Shown here: positions 17,967-27,637 of the stretch, piece by piece
Layout: every line of letters starts with the position of its first letter
Position numbering within the stretch: the stretch's first letter is position 1
Assembly: GCF_040081925.1 (NCBI RefSeq)
Contig: NZ_JBEBMF010000002.1
Span: forward strand, 1 to 64,000
DNA: 64,000 nucleotides
Direction: 5' to 3'
DNA from: Mesorhizobium_K quangtriensis
GTDB taxonomy: Bacteria > Pseudomonadota > Alphaproteobacteria > Rhizobiales > Rhizobiaceae
The notes under the pieces: generated by a model
The model's database searches: none
What the model was told of the DNA's origin: nothing
The model's input: only the letters and a program-made list of their open reading frames with translations
Position numbers and translations under genes: made by a program

Positions 17967-18051
17967 TGGTGGAGAGGGTTGGATTCGAACCAACGTAGGC
18001 TGAGCCAACGGATTTACAGTCCGTCCCCTTTAACCACTCGGGCACCTCTCC
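17967..18051 (-). tRNA. tRNA-Tyr (anticodon GTA)
   Basis: 85 bases on the complement with a long variable arm, as expected for tRNA-Tyr. Acceptor GGAGAGG pairs with CCTCTCC, the anticodon stem-loop is ACGGACTGTAAATCCGT with GTA, the T arm is TTGGTTCGAATCCAA, and CCA is encoded. Confidence 0.97.
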
Positions 18052-18269
18052 GTACTGCCGCCGGAGCCATGCAACGAGGCATTCGGCTGATCTTCGGGAC
18101 GGCCTTGCGGCACAGCCCTCGGATCAGCGAAGCGCCTTATGGCCGCGCGCTTCGGCAGTGTCAACCGCGACAAGCGGGCGCGCCGCGATAATTTCCCAGG
18201 AAGCATTTTGCCGCGCAGCGCCTTCCTGCCGCCATAGGCAAGCGCGGGTCTTCTCGATATAGAACCGCC

Positions 18270-19127
18270 ATGACCGACGAAAAAAAATCCGGCACACCCA
18301 AGGACCAGCATTACGCACGCCTGCGCCGCGCGCATCGCGACCAGAAGTCAGGAGCGCCGGGCCAGCAGCAAGGGTTCCGTCCGCGCCCACAGATGCCGCC
18401 CGGGGAGGTTGCGCCGGACGGGTTGGTGCGGCTCTACGGTCTGCACACGGTACGCGCCGCGATCGACAATCCGCAACGCAAGATCGCGCGAATGCTGGTC
18501 ACCCGTAATGCCGCGGAGAGGCTTGGGCTTTCCGACTTATCCGCCCTTCCCTTTTCAGCCGAATTGGTCGAACCGAAGGACATCGATCGCATTACCGGCA
18601 GCGAGGCCGTCCATCAGGGCGTTCTTATCGAGGCGCGGCCGCTGACGCCGAAGCCGCTGGATGCGCTTGGCAACACGCGGCTGGTGGTCGTTCTCGACCA
18701 GGTCACCGATCCGCACAACGTCGGCGCCATCATCCGGTCGGCAGTCGCCTTCGACGCCGGCGCGCTGGTGACGACGTCGCGGCATAGCCCGACAGAATCG
18801 GGCGTGCTCGCCAAGTCTGCCTCCGGCGCGCTCGAGCATATCGACATGATCGAGGTGCGAAACCTCGCCGATGCGCTCGGCAAGCTGCACGACGCCGGCT
18901 TCCAGACGATCGGCCTCGATTCGGAAGGCCCGGCGGAAATGGAAACGACTTTTTCGGGTGAACGCCTCGCTCTCGTGCTGGGAGCCGAGGGCAAGGGGCT
19001 GAGGCAGAAAACGCGGGAAACCGTCTCCGCGCTGGCGCGGCTCGATATGCCGGGTGCGATCCATTCTCTCAACGTTTCCAACGCAGCGGCCGTGGCGATG
19101 TACGCGGCGCGAAAATATCTCAAATAG
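18270..19127 (+). CDS. rlmB: 23S rRNA (guanosine-2'-O-)-methyltransferase RlmB, SpoU family
   Basis: 285 residues. A basic, poorly conserved N-terminus precedes the substrate-binding domain (LVRLYGLHTVRAAIDNPQRK) and the SPOUT methyltransferase domain with its three motifs: LDQVTDPHNVGAIIRSA, LALVLGAEGKGL and IHSLNVSNAAAVAMYAAR. RlmB methylates G2251 of 23S rRNA in E. coli; closely related TrmH-family enzymes can differ in target. It is divergent from the tRNA-Tyr/tRNA-Gly pair. A GGGAGGG/CCCTCCC hairpin lies just after its stop (about 19141-19163) but has no clear T run. Confidence 0.92.
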   Translation: MTDEKKSGTPKDQHYARLRRAHRDQKSGAPGQQQGFRPRPQMPPGEVAPDGLVRLYGLHTVRAAIDNPQRKIARMLVTRNAAERLGLSDLSALPFSAELVEPKDIDRITGSEAVHQGVLIEARPLTPKPLDALGNTRLVVVLDQVTDPHNVGAIIRSAVAFDAGALVTTSRHSPTESGVLAKSASGALEHIDMIEVRNLADALGKLHDAGFQTIGLDSEGPAEMETTFSGERLALVLGAEGKGLRQKTRETVSALARLDMPGAIHSLNVSNAAAVAMYAARKYLK

Positions 19128-19219
19128 CCCTGCAAACGACAGGGAGGGACAAAGCCCCTCCCCATGAAAGCCCTGAAAGCGTCGCGATCACCTCCTTTCC
19201 CATGTGACTGCACGGAGGT

Positions 19220-19528
19220 TTAAAGGCGGCAGCGGCGCTCGTAGCCGTCATACCCGACGTAAGTGTCGGTATACGGGTTGTAGCTGCGGTAGCGGGCGAA
19301 GCACCGCTGGACATGGGCATCCCAAGAATTGGAATAGCCGTAGTAATCCGGACCGCGATTGGCGTTGGCGATGCCGAGGCCAAGCAGCACGCCTCCAACG
19401 CCGGCGATCGCGGCGACCTCATCCTTCGAGAGCTTGTTGGCTTCCGACTGGGCGACTGTGCCGCCAAGCGCGCCGGCGAGCACGGTCAAAGAGAGAAGGG
19501 TTGAGGCTATTCTGGTCTTGAGCGACAT
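19220..19528 (-). CDS. BA14K family protein
   Basis: 102 residues with a signal peptide (STLLSLTVLAGALGGTVAQ). After a glycine-rich helix (AAIAGVGGVLLGLGIANA) comes the BA14K motif: HVQRCFARYRSYNPYTDTYV, GYDGYERRCRL. The prototype is the immunoreactive, lectin-like 14 kDa protein of Brucella, and the family is common in Hyphomicrobiales envelopes. The start at 19528 is set by AGGAG six bases upstream. Confidence 0.88.
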   Translation of the reverse strand: MSLKTRIASTLLSLTVLAGALGGTVAQSEANKLSKDEVAAIAGVGGVLLGLGIANANRGPDYYGYSNSWDAHVQRCFARYRSYNPYTDTYVGYDGYERRCRL

Positions 19529-19630
19529 GATGATCTCCTGGTCATGTTGGGAGGCGTCCATCCGCCTCATGACCATCAGTCGCGCCGGCATCGAATAAGG
19601 TTCGACGCCGGTTCAAGATTTTTTCAGCCC

Positions 19631-19804
19631 CTAGAAGCCGCCGATGCCAGTGACGTGGCTGAGATAGAACGCCAGCGCGATAAAGCCGGCGATGAAGGCC
19701 CAGCCCTTCCAGTCGACATTGGCAGTCCTGATCTCGCGCGTCAGCTTCAGGATCACGATCCACGCCACGATCACGATCAGCGCAATCACGACAAACCTGA
19801 TCAT
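19631..19804 (-). CDS. Small membrane protein, 57 aa
   Basis: Unrecognised but convincing small gene. An ATG at 19804 preceded by GGAG and GGCGGG opens a protein of two hydrophobic helices: MIRFVVIALIVIVAWIVIL and WAFIAGFIALAFYLSHVTG, separated by a short charged turn (KLTREIRTANVDWKG). The stop is TAG at 19631. It lies upstream of BA14K on the same strand. No function can be assigned. Confidence 0.7.
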   Translation of the reverse strand: MIRFVVIALIVIVAWIVILKLTREIRTANVDWKGWAFIAGFIALAFYLSHVTGIGGF

Positions 19805-19946
19805 CCCGCCATCTTCTCCTGCGGCTCCAAGCAGCCGTACAACTTATCTAGGAATTCATCGCGTCGATTTCACGGCCCGCGCATGTCGCATCGATGGTCG
19901 AGTTTTGACTTTACTGGCGCGCCAGATGTGCTAACCGGGCGCCCGT

Positions 19947-20021
19947 GCCGGTTTAGCTCAGCGGTAGAGCAGCGGTTTTGTAAACCGAAGGTCGGGGGTT
20001 CAATCCCCTCAACCGGCACCA
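19947..20021 (+). tRNA. tRNA-Thr (anticodon TGT)
   Basis: 75 bases. Acceptor GCCGGTT pairs with AACCGGC, the D arm is GCTCAGCGGTAGAGC, the anticodon stem-loop is CGGTTTTGTAAACCG with TGT, the T arm is GGGGGTTCAATCCCCTC, and CCA is encoded. The 3' end is 8 bp from the end of the convergent pyruvyl transferase gene. Confidence 0.97.
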
Positions 20022-20028
20022 GGAAAAC

Positions 20029-20952
20029 TCATCTTCCCCTCAGCCACTTACGTATTTTGCCGCCTCGAGCGGGTATTTCCGGTATATCCGCGCTGAAAAT
20101 CGTTCCCCGCTGGCCTGCCTTCGCGAGACGCAGTCGCTTGCGCTGCCAATCGCGCTTCTTCCTTTTCGACAGAAACGGACAATGTTCAATGAGAAGGTCG
20201 CCGTCGATACGCGGTACGAACGCGGACGCATCATGGCCGTCAAGGACAACAAACCCCTGATCGTCGATTTTCACGGGAACGACGTCCGGGTAGCCTATGG
20301 ACGAAAAATAATCGAAGAATTTGAAGTCATCGCCAAGAGGAAGGTTGCTCGCCTTCATCCATAGGGCGTCAACCCCGTAGGAATGCGCACATATGACGCC
20401 ATGCAGGGAACTCGACACCACGACCCGGCACGACAGTATCTGGTCGACGAACGTATTTATGTCTCCAAATACATCGATGTATAGTACCGACTTTTCATTC
20501 CTGATCTTCGCCGGCGGAATGGCGTCATTTTCCCTGAAATGATGGATGATCCCATACTCGTACTGAACATCGGACTTCGGGGCGTATATCAGCGGATAGA
20601 GTATGGCCGGATCACCGTAGACTTCCGGGCACGGCACATTGTTTTCCAGCAGTCGGTCCCTGGATTTGGGGCCTCTAACCGCGGTCACGGACAGGGGTAC
20701 CTGGGGTGGAACGGCTGTCGAGTTGATAAACCCCATGCCCCATATGATATCATTCTCGCGCGCTCCACCGAGCGCACTGCCGACCACCTTGAAGACGGGG
20801 CGATCTTCCCAACCGAGAACGCTTTTCTCATGCACGACAGGTGATCCGCTCAGCTGGTTGATCAGGACCGGATTCAGCTTGTCGCCCCAATTCCTTCCGA
20901 CCGGCATGCCCCGAGCCCAGGAGGCGACGATAATCGCATTGTCAATGAACAT
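20029..20952 (-). CDS. Polysaccharide pyruvyl transferase family protein
   Basis: 307 residues. Motifs of the CsaB/ExoV-type family (PF04230) are visible: NWGDKLNPVLI, VRGPKSRDRLLENN, VYGDPAILYP and RVVVSSSLHGVICAHSYG. These enzymes add pyruvate ketals from phosphoenolpyruvate to surface sugars. The C-terminus is strongly basic (SKRKKRDWQRKRLRLAKAG). The gene stands alone, 4 kb before the glycan operon, and reads as noticeably lower in G+C than its neighbours. The acceptor glycan is unknown. Confidence 0.85.
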   Translation of the reverse strand: MFIDNAIIVASWARGMPVGRNWGDKLNPVLINQLSGSPVVHEKSVLGWEDRPVFKVVGSALGGARENDIIWGMGFINSTAVPPQVPLSVTAVRGPKSRDRLLENNVPCPEVYGDPAILYPLIYAPKSDVQYEYGIIHHFRENDAIPPAKIRNEKSVLYIDVFGDINTFVDQILSCRVVVSSSLHGVICAHSYGVDALWMKASNLPLGDDFKFFDYFSSIGYPDVVPVKIDDQGFVVLDGHDASAFVPRIDGDLLIEHCPFLSKRKKRDWQRKRLRLAKAGQRGTIFSADIPEIPARGGKIRKWLRGR

Positions 20953-21172
20953 CTCTACCTTTCAACAAATCGACACCAACCCCGGATAACGCGCAATGTG
21001 CGTTGCAGGAGCATTGTCCGTCAGTATGCCGTCTGGAATCGATTGCTCTCAGGCAAAGCTCGTAAACGGAAATCGGCGCTTCAATCTCTCAACTGCCACA
21101 AGAACTTAAACATTTTGCCGCAAAATCTCCATGATGTTCCTGACACGGACGTGGCGGAAATTGGATTATCCG

Positions 21173-21514
21173 ATGAAGGGTTTGCGCAGGATCGGTGTGA
21201 CGATGGCGGCGGGCAGCACGCTCTTGTGCCTGACTGCGTGTTCGCGCACGTCCGACGGCACGATTGTCGCCGACAACATGCCCATGGAGATGCCGGGCCT
21301 GAATCTCGCTCCCAAGACCCCGGAGTTTGTGCCGGGCTGGATGCGCAAGCGACCCGAGCCTGAAAGCTACGAGGCGAACTTCCCGCCCCCTCCCGAAGCC
21401 GAAAGCCATCGCTCGCGCACAAAGGTGCGCCCGCCCGTCGTCAAATCGGGCTCCGGCAACATCGCCTGCGAGAACAAGGCGGTCGAGGGACGCGTCAAGA
21501 TGGTTTGTAAATAG
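21173..21514 (+). CDS. Small lipoprotein, unknown function
   Basis: 113 residues. The signal GVTMAAGSTLLCLTAC ends in a lipobox. The mature part is Pro-rich and charged (PGLNLAPKTPEFVPGWMRKR, then EANFPPPPEAESHRSRTKVR), so it is probably extended, with one further Cys pair near the C-terminus (IACENKAVEG, MVCK). The ATG at 21173 gives a typical lipoprotein N-terminus; 21131 would add a less likely segment. No family is recognised. Confidence 0.65.
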   Translation: MKGLRRIGVTMAAGSTLLCLTACSRTSDGTIVADNMPMEMPGLNLAPKTPEFVPGWMRKRPEPESYEANFPPPPEAESHRSRTKVRPPVVKSGSGNIACENKAVEGRVKMVCK

Positions 21515-21581
21515 CCAGCCCGAGCACTTGCGCAGCATCGGCGGAACGGAGACATTCTCCGCGACCGTCGGAGGTGTGCGG

Positions 21582-22022
21582 ATGCTTGATCTCTTTCGTG
21601 GCTGCGTGTCGCTGATCGCGGCGGGAATCCTGTTTGCCCTGCCGGCGGCGGCCCAGGAGGGTCCCGACGGAATCGCTTTCGCCTACGCGCCTGAGCAGGG
21701 CAGCGGCATGTGCTCGGGACAGGACCCGGCGGCCACCATCGAATGCGCGCGCCAGAAATGCGCCGAGGAGGCCGGCAGCATTGAAGACTGCGCGCCCGTC
21801 GCATGGTGCTTTCCCTCGGGATGGTCGGTCGCCGTCGGCGTCCTGCACAAGGAAGGCATCCACTGGAGCGAATACAGCTGTGGCTGGCCTTCGCGGGAAG
21901 CGGCGCTGGCAGCGGGCGCGCTCCGGTGCGACACGCAATACCGCGACTATATCCAGGACTGCGTTGTCGGCCAGCTCTGGGACGACAACGGTCAGCCGGT
22001 TTCGCTCGAAGGCGGGCAGTAA
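21582..22022 (+). CDS. Secreted DUF4189-like cysteine-rich protein
   Basis: 146 residues with a signal peptide (LIAAGILFALPAAAQ). The mature domain has six or more cysteines and the order of a DUF4189-like fold: IAFAYAPEQGSGMCSG, CARQKCAEEAGSIEDCAPVA, WCFPSGWSVAVGVLHKEG, then AALAAGALRCD. GAGGTG precedes the ATG. It is convergent with gatB, only 7 bp apart, with no room for a separate terminator. Function unknown; the family name is a tentative match. Confidence 0.7.
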   Translation: MLDLFRGCVSLIAAGILFALPAAAQEGPDGIAFAYAPEQGSGMCSGQDPAATIECARQKCAEEAGSIEDCAPVAWCFPSGWSVAVGVLHKEGIHWSEYSCGWPSREAALAAGALRCDTQYRDYIQDCVVGQLWDDNGQPVSLEGGQ

Positions 22023-22029
22023 GCGCCGC

Positions 22030-23529
<1,500 letters not shown>

Positions 23530-23640
23530 AACTGCCTGCGTGTCGGAAATCGTTCGGTTTTCGCTAGTGCAAACAGCGGCGCAGGGCAAGGGTTGGGACA
23601 CATCGCCTCATGGAGAGCGGTAGCTGCGTCAACCCGCCGC

Positions 23641-23892
23641 CTATCGGCGGAAAAAAAGGCCGCCGGATAGACCCAGAACGTAAGAACCCATTACAAAGCC
23701 GGCTTCTGAGAAGGCCGCAGACAAAAGTAAAACGAACACCACCGCCGCTATCGTCGCCGAAGCAATCGTCCAGGTCACTACCTGCCCACGGACGCCGACC
23801 AGCACGCCAAAACATAGACACGGGATTGCGAAGGCCAGGGTGTGCATCGCCCTCGTTAATCTTGTTTCAAGTTCGAGCTGAGTGTGCGCCAC
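23641..23892 (-). CDS. Possible small membrane protein
   Basis: 83 residues from a GTG (23892), with two or three hydrophobic stretches (TLAFAIPCLCFGVLVGV, WTIASATIAAVVFVLLLSAA, GFVMGSYVLGLSGGLFF). No family is recognised and the ribosome site is weak. It is divergent from the glycan operon and would share its control region. Hydrophobic pattern and codon use favour a real gene, but it is not certain. Confidence 0.5.
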   Translation of the reverse strand: MAHTQLELETRLTRAMHTLAFAIPCLCFGVLVGVRGQVVTWTIASATIAAVVFVLLLSAAFSEAGFVMGSYVLGLSGGLFFRR

Positions 23893-23898
23893 CTTATC

Positions 23899-23927
23899 TT
23901 GACCACTTTGTTTAACAAAGAGTAAAC
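23899..23927 (+). promoter_or_regulatory. Candidate promoter with internal palindrome for the glycan operon
   Basis: TTGACC (23899-23904), a 17-base spacer and GTAAAC (23922-23927) form a plausible sigma-70-type promoter with a weak -10. The spacer contains the perfect palindrome CTTTGTT-T-AACAAAG (23906-23920), well placed for a repressor. If transcription starts near 23934, the first usable start of the downstream transferase would be the ATG at 24033. Confidence 0.5.
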
Positions 23928-24032
23928 GTGCGGTTGTGTAAGGTTGTGGGTCTGCTCGGGGGCGAGAAGTTCCACCTTATCGAAAGTTCGATTGTTCGCC
24001 TTGAAGCGCGGACAGTCCTTGTGGTGGTGGGC

Positions 24033-24749
24033 ATGGCATTCATTTCGCTTTCGAGTGGAAGTAAAATCTATGGGACCGCGGGCGAAGCCCGTCCCGTTGT
24101 CGGCATTCACCCCGTCACCAGGCGCGGCTTCCAGCCAAAGCCCCTCGCACAGCGCGCCCTGAAGCGTCTCATGGATATCGTCCTGTCGGCAGGTGCGCTC
24201 ATCGTGCTTTCACCCGTGTTGCTTGCCCTCTGGGTTGTCATTCGGCTTGAATCTCCCGGGCCGGCAATATTCGTGCAGAAGCGCTGGGGACGAAATCAGC
24301 GCCCGATCGACGTCTACAAGTTCCGGACCATGCGAATCGACCAAGGTGACGCCTCCGGCGTGACTCAGACCGTGGCCAACGACCCCCGCATTACACGGGT
24401 CGGAACATTTCTGCGCAAGTCAAATCTTGATGAATTGCCGCAACTTTTTAACGTTCTTCAGGGGACGATGTCCCTGGTTGGGCCTCGATGCCACCCCATC
24501 GGGATGTTGGCGGGCGGTGTGCAATACGAGGCTTTGGTTCCCCAATACCATGATCGGCATCTGGTGCGGCCCGGCCTGACCGGCATCGCGCAAGTGAATG
24601 GACTTCGCGGACCGACCGTGGACGCCGATCTCGCTGTGCAGCGCATAGAAGCTGACCTATACTATGTCGAGCACTACAGCGTCTGGCTGGACATTAAACT
24701 GATCCTGAAAACGATCTGGATCGAGTTCAGGGGCGGCACGGGATCCTGA
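24033..24749 (+). CDS. Initiating sugar-phosphate transferase (bacterial sugar transferase family)
   Basis: Transfers a hexose-1-phosphate from a nucleotide sugar to undecaprenyl phosphate, the first step of surface glycan synthesis. The 238 residues contain KRLMDIVLSAGALIVLSPVL (membrane segment), SPGPAIFVQKRWGR, YKFRTMR, RVGTFLRKSNLDELPQLFNV, LVGPRCHP and RPGLTGIAQVNGLRG, all typical of PF02397. It is the short, WbaP-C-terminal-like form without extra N-terminal helices. The start is uncertain: a GTG at 23928 would add 35 unusual residues and would lie over the probable promoter. It is the first gene of the operon. Confidence 0.9.
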   Translation: MAFISLSSGSKIYGTAGEARPVVGIHPVTRRGFQPKPLAQRALKRLMDIVLSAGALIVLSPVLLALWVVIRLESPGPAIFVQKRWGRNQRPIDVYKFRTMRIDQGDASGVTQTVANDPRITRVGTFLRKSNLDELPQLFNVLQGTMSLVGPRCHPIGMLAGGVQYEALVPQYHDRHLVRPGLTGIAQVNGLRGPTVDADLAVQRIEADLYYVEHYSVWLDIKLILKTIWIEFRGGTGS

Positions 24750-24781
24750 ATCCTGGTTGTACCGCGTTTGGAGTTGAGTGA

Positions 24782-25804
24782 ATGCCTAGTAAATTTGTCG
24801 ACCGGCGGGTCCTTGTAACGGGCGGAGCCGGCTTCATCGGCTCCCATTTGTGCGAACGGCTTCTGGAGCAAGGTGCCGAGGTTTTGTGCCTCGACAACCT
24901 CTTTACGGGCAGGAAGGCCAACATTGCTCATCTCCTGGGCAACCCTGCCTTCGAATTCCTGCGTCACGACGTGACGATACCGATCAATGCGGAAGTGGAC
25001 GAAGTTTTCAACCTGGCCTGCCCGGCATCGCCGGTGCACTACCAGTTCGACCCCGTTCAGACGACGAAAACCAGCGTCATGGGCGCCATCAATGTCCTCG
25101 GGCTGGCCAAGCGTTTGCGCATTCCGGTCCTTCAGGCATCGACGTCGGAAGTCTACGGAGACCCGCAGGTTCACCCCCAGACCGAAGCCTATTGGGGCAA
25201 CGTCAACCCCATCGGCCCGCGCTCCTGCTACGACGAGGGAAAGCGTTGCGCCGAAACACTGTTCTTTGACTATCACCGGCAACATTCCCTGGCCATCAAA
25301 GTGGTCCGCATTTTCAATACCTACGGTCCTCGCATGCATCCAAATGACGGCCGGGTCGTCTCAAATTTCGTAGTCCAGGCGCTGAGAAACCAGCCCATCA
25401 CAATTTTCGGCGACGGGAGCCAGACGCGTTCGTTCTGCTACGTGGATGACCTGGTAGAAGGGCTGCTGGGCATGATGCGCACCCCGGCCGAGATCACCGG
25501 GCCGATCAATCTCGGCAACCCCTCCGAATTCACGGTTGCGCAACTGGCCAACCTCGTGATCGAGATTACCAACTCCAAATCGACGATCGACTTCCGTCCG
25601 CTTCCGCAAGACGATCCACGACAGAGGAAACCCGATATCTCGCTTGCCAAGCACCATCTGGGCTGGGGGCCGACCATCAATCTCCGTCAGGGTCTCAAAC
25701 GGACTGTCTCGTACTTTGAGCGCCTGCTTTCCCTGGGCAGATCGGAAAACGGCATTGCTGAAAGGGATATTCCAGCGAAATACCCTGCCCGGCTCGTCTC
25801 TTGA
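24782..25804 (+). CDS. UDP-glucuronate decarboxylase (UDP-xylose synthase)
   Basis: Extended SDR enzyme making UDP-xylose from UDP-glucuronate with bound NAD. It has 340 residues. VLVTGGAGFIGSHL is the dinucleotide-binding loop; ACPASPVHYQ and GPRSCYDEGKRCAETL (catalytic Tyr-x3-Lys) are diagnostic for the UXS branch rather than for glucose or galacturonate epimerases. RIFNTYGPRMHPNDGRVVSN and GDGSQTRSFCYVDDLVEG also fit. It is the second gene of the glycan operon, 32 bp after the transferase. Confidence 0.92.
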   Translation: MPSKFVDRRVLVTGGAGFIGSHLCERLLEQGAEVLCLDNLFTGRKANIAHLLGNPAFEFLRHDVTIPINAEVDEVFNLACPASPVHYQFDPVQTTKTSVMGAINVLGLAKRLRIPVLQASTSEVYGDPQVHPQTEAYWGNVNPIGPRSCYDEGKRCAETLFFDYHRQHSLAIKVVRIFNTYGPRMHPNDGRVVSNFVVQALRNQPITIFGDGSQTRSFCYVDDLVEGLLGMMRTPAEITGPINLGNPSEFTVAQLANLVIEITNSKSTIDFRPLPQDDPRQRKPDISLAKHHLGWGPTINLRQGLKRTVSYFERLLSLGRSENGIAERDIPAKYPARLVS

Positions 25805-25820
25805 ACAGGAATAAGAAACG

Positions 25821-26804
25821 ATGAAATCAGCATTGGTTTGCGGTGGGGGCGGCTTTATCGGTAGCCACCTGGTCAAGCGTCTCAAGAGCGAAGGGTTTTG
25901 GGTCCGCGCGGTCGACATGAAGTTTCCGGAATTTTCGGAAACGCACGCCGACGATTTCGTGGTCGGAGATTTGCGCGAGCAGCAGGTTTGCGACCGCGTC
26001 ATCGATAGGGGCTTCACCGAAGTCTATCAGTTGGCGGCGGACATGGGCGGCGCGGGCTATATTTTCACCGGCGAGCATGACGCCGACATCATGCACAATT
26101 CGGCGACCATAAATCTGAACGTCGCCGACCGTTGTATGAAGCGCAACATCAAGCGCGTCTTCTATTCGTCCTCCGCGTGCATGTACCCAGCATACAATCA
26201 GGAAAATCCTGACGATCCGAAGTGCTCGGAAGATTCAGCATACCCGGCCGCCCCGGACAGCGAATATGGCTGGGAGAAGCTGTTTTCCGAGCGGCTGTTC
26301 CTGGCCTACAACCGCAATCACGGGATGAGCAACCGGGTCGCCCGCTACCACAACATTTTCGGCCCGGAGGGCACATGGACCGGGGGCAAGGAAAAGGCTC
26401 CTGCCGCGATATGCCGGAAGGTGGCCTATGCCAAAAATGGCGGCGAGATCGAGATATGGGGCGACGGGCTCCAGACCCGTTCGTTCCTCTATATCGATGA
26501 GTGCCTGGAAGGCACGATCAGGCTGACGAGATCCGGGTTCGAGGGGCCCGTGAACATTGGCTCCCAGGAAATGGTCACCATCAATCGCCTGGTTGACATG
26601 GTGTCCGAGATTGCCGGCAAGACCATCCACAAGAACCATATTTCAGGCCCTACGGGTGTCCGGGGACGCAATTCGGACAATCGGCTGATCGAGCAGAAGC
26701 TCGGCTGGAAGCCGACGAAGTCGCTCTATGCCGGGCTTGAAAAGACCTACGAATGGATCGAGCGGCAAATCGGACGCAACGTTCCCGAGGCATCCAAGGC
26801 ATGA
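25821..26804 (+). CDS. GDP-mannose 3,5-epimerase-like protein
   Basis: Extended SDR of 327 residues closely matching the GME family, known best from plants, which converts GDP-mannose to GDP-L-galactose or GDP-L-gulose. Motifs: GGGGFIGSHLVKRL; AADMGGAGYIFTGEHDADIM; the catalytic Cys in SSSACMYP; the catalytic Tyr and Lys in EYGWEKLFSERLF; RYHNIFGPEGTWTGGKEKAP; and GDGLQTRSFLYIDECLEG. GDP-mannose would come from the ManC-AGE protein two genes downstream. wecG-like translation starts inside its stop codon. The exact product is inferred. Confidence 0.88.
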   Translation: MKSALVCGGGGFIGSHLVKRLKSEGFWVRAVDMKFPEFSETHADDFVVGDLREQQVCDRVIDRGFTEVYQLAADMGGAGYIFTGEHDADIMHNSATINLNVADRCMKRNIKRVFYSSSACMYPAYNQENPDDPKCSEDSAYPAAPDSEYGWEKLFSERLFLAYNRNHGMSNRVARYHNIFGPEGTWTGGKEKAPAAICRKVAYAKNGGEIEIWGDGLQTRSFLYIDECLEGTIRLTRSGFEGPVNIGSQEMVTINRLVDMVSEIAGKTIHKNHISGPTGVRGRNSDNRLIEQKLGWKPTKSLYAGLEKTYEWIERQIGRNVPEASKA

Positions 26805-27613
26805 CTCTTGTGGAGCAAGTGGTTGAGCGTGAGGCCTCTTCACGCCGCGACAACATGCTTGGCATGATGCTCGATGACATTGTCCCTTCCGCATATCTGG
26901 ACGACATTATCGATATGGCTAGCAACCGCAGGGCTGGCTATTGCTGCGTAACGAATGTCCATCAGTGCGTTCTTGTTCACGACGACGCTGAGTTCAGGAC
27001 GCTCGTCAATCGCGCCAATTTCGTCATTCCCGACAGCGTGATCTTGCAGCGCGCGCGCAGCCTTCGTTACGGAAAGCCCTTCCGTCCTACGATGAAGGGC
27101 GCGGACATGATGCTCGAACTCTGCCGTCGGGCGGCCGCGGCGGACGTCCCCATCGCCTTGATCGGCGGCCGCGATGATGGCGTTCTGGACACATTGGCGG
27201 CCAATCTCAAGGCGCAGATTCCTGCCTTGCGCATCGCGTTTTCATTCTCGCCGCCATTCAGGGCCCCTACTCCACAGGAAGATGAGGACCTTGTCCGCAA
27301 CATCGCCGCGTCAGGCGCATCCCTGGTGTTTGTAGGCCTGGGCTGTCCCAAGCAGGAGCGCTGGATGGCCTCGCACGTCAAGCGCGTCGACGCGATGATG
27401 ATCGGTGTTGGCGCCGCGTTCGACTTCAACGCCGGCATCGTGCGACCTTCGCCAGCCTGGGTTCATCGCTATGGCCTCGAATGGTTGTACCGGCTGGCAA
27501 GCGAGCCCCGCCGCCTCTGGAAGCGATATCTGACGACCTCTCCGCGGTTCATCTGGCTTCTGTCCAAGGATGTGATCCTGGTCGAGGTTTTGGGCCGCAA
27601 GCAGGCCTTCTAG
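26801..27613 (+). CDS. WecG/TagA/CpsF-family glycosyltransferase
   Basis: 270 residues. Family hallmarks are CVTNVHQCVLVHDDAEFRTL, PDSVILQRARSLRYGKPF, the GADMMLELCRRA segment, LVFVGLGCPKQERWM and the C-terminal RPSPAWVHRYGLEWLYRLAS then EPRRLWKRYL. These enzymes add a second sugar (ManNAc, ManNAcA, Glc or others) to a lipid-linked precursor and associate with the membrane by the basic C-terminus. The ATG overlaps the epimerase stop (ATGA). The donor sugar cannot be told from sequence. Confidence 0.92.
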   Translation: MTLVEQVVEREASSRRDNMLGMMLDDIVPSAYLDDIIDMASNRRAGYCCVTNVHQCVLVHDDAEFRTLVNRANFVIPDSVILQRARSLRYGKPFRPTMKGADMMLELCRRAAAADVPIALIGGRDDGVLDTLAANLKAQIPALRIAFSFSPPFRAPTPQEDEDLVRNIAASGASLVFVGLGCPKQERWMASHVKRVDAMMIGVGAAFDFNAGIVRPSPAWVHRYGLEWLYRLASEPRRLWKRYLTTSPRFIWLLSKDVILVEVLGRKQAF

Positions 27614-27637
27614 AGGTTCGGCAAATTGTCTTCCATC

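Noticed and set aside
19141..19163. GGGAGGG/CCCTCCC hairpin after rlmB as a terminator
   Set aside because: The stem is fair but no T run follows, so it cannot be called with confidence.
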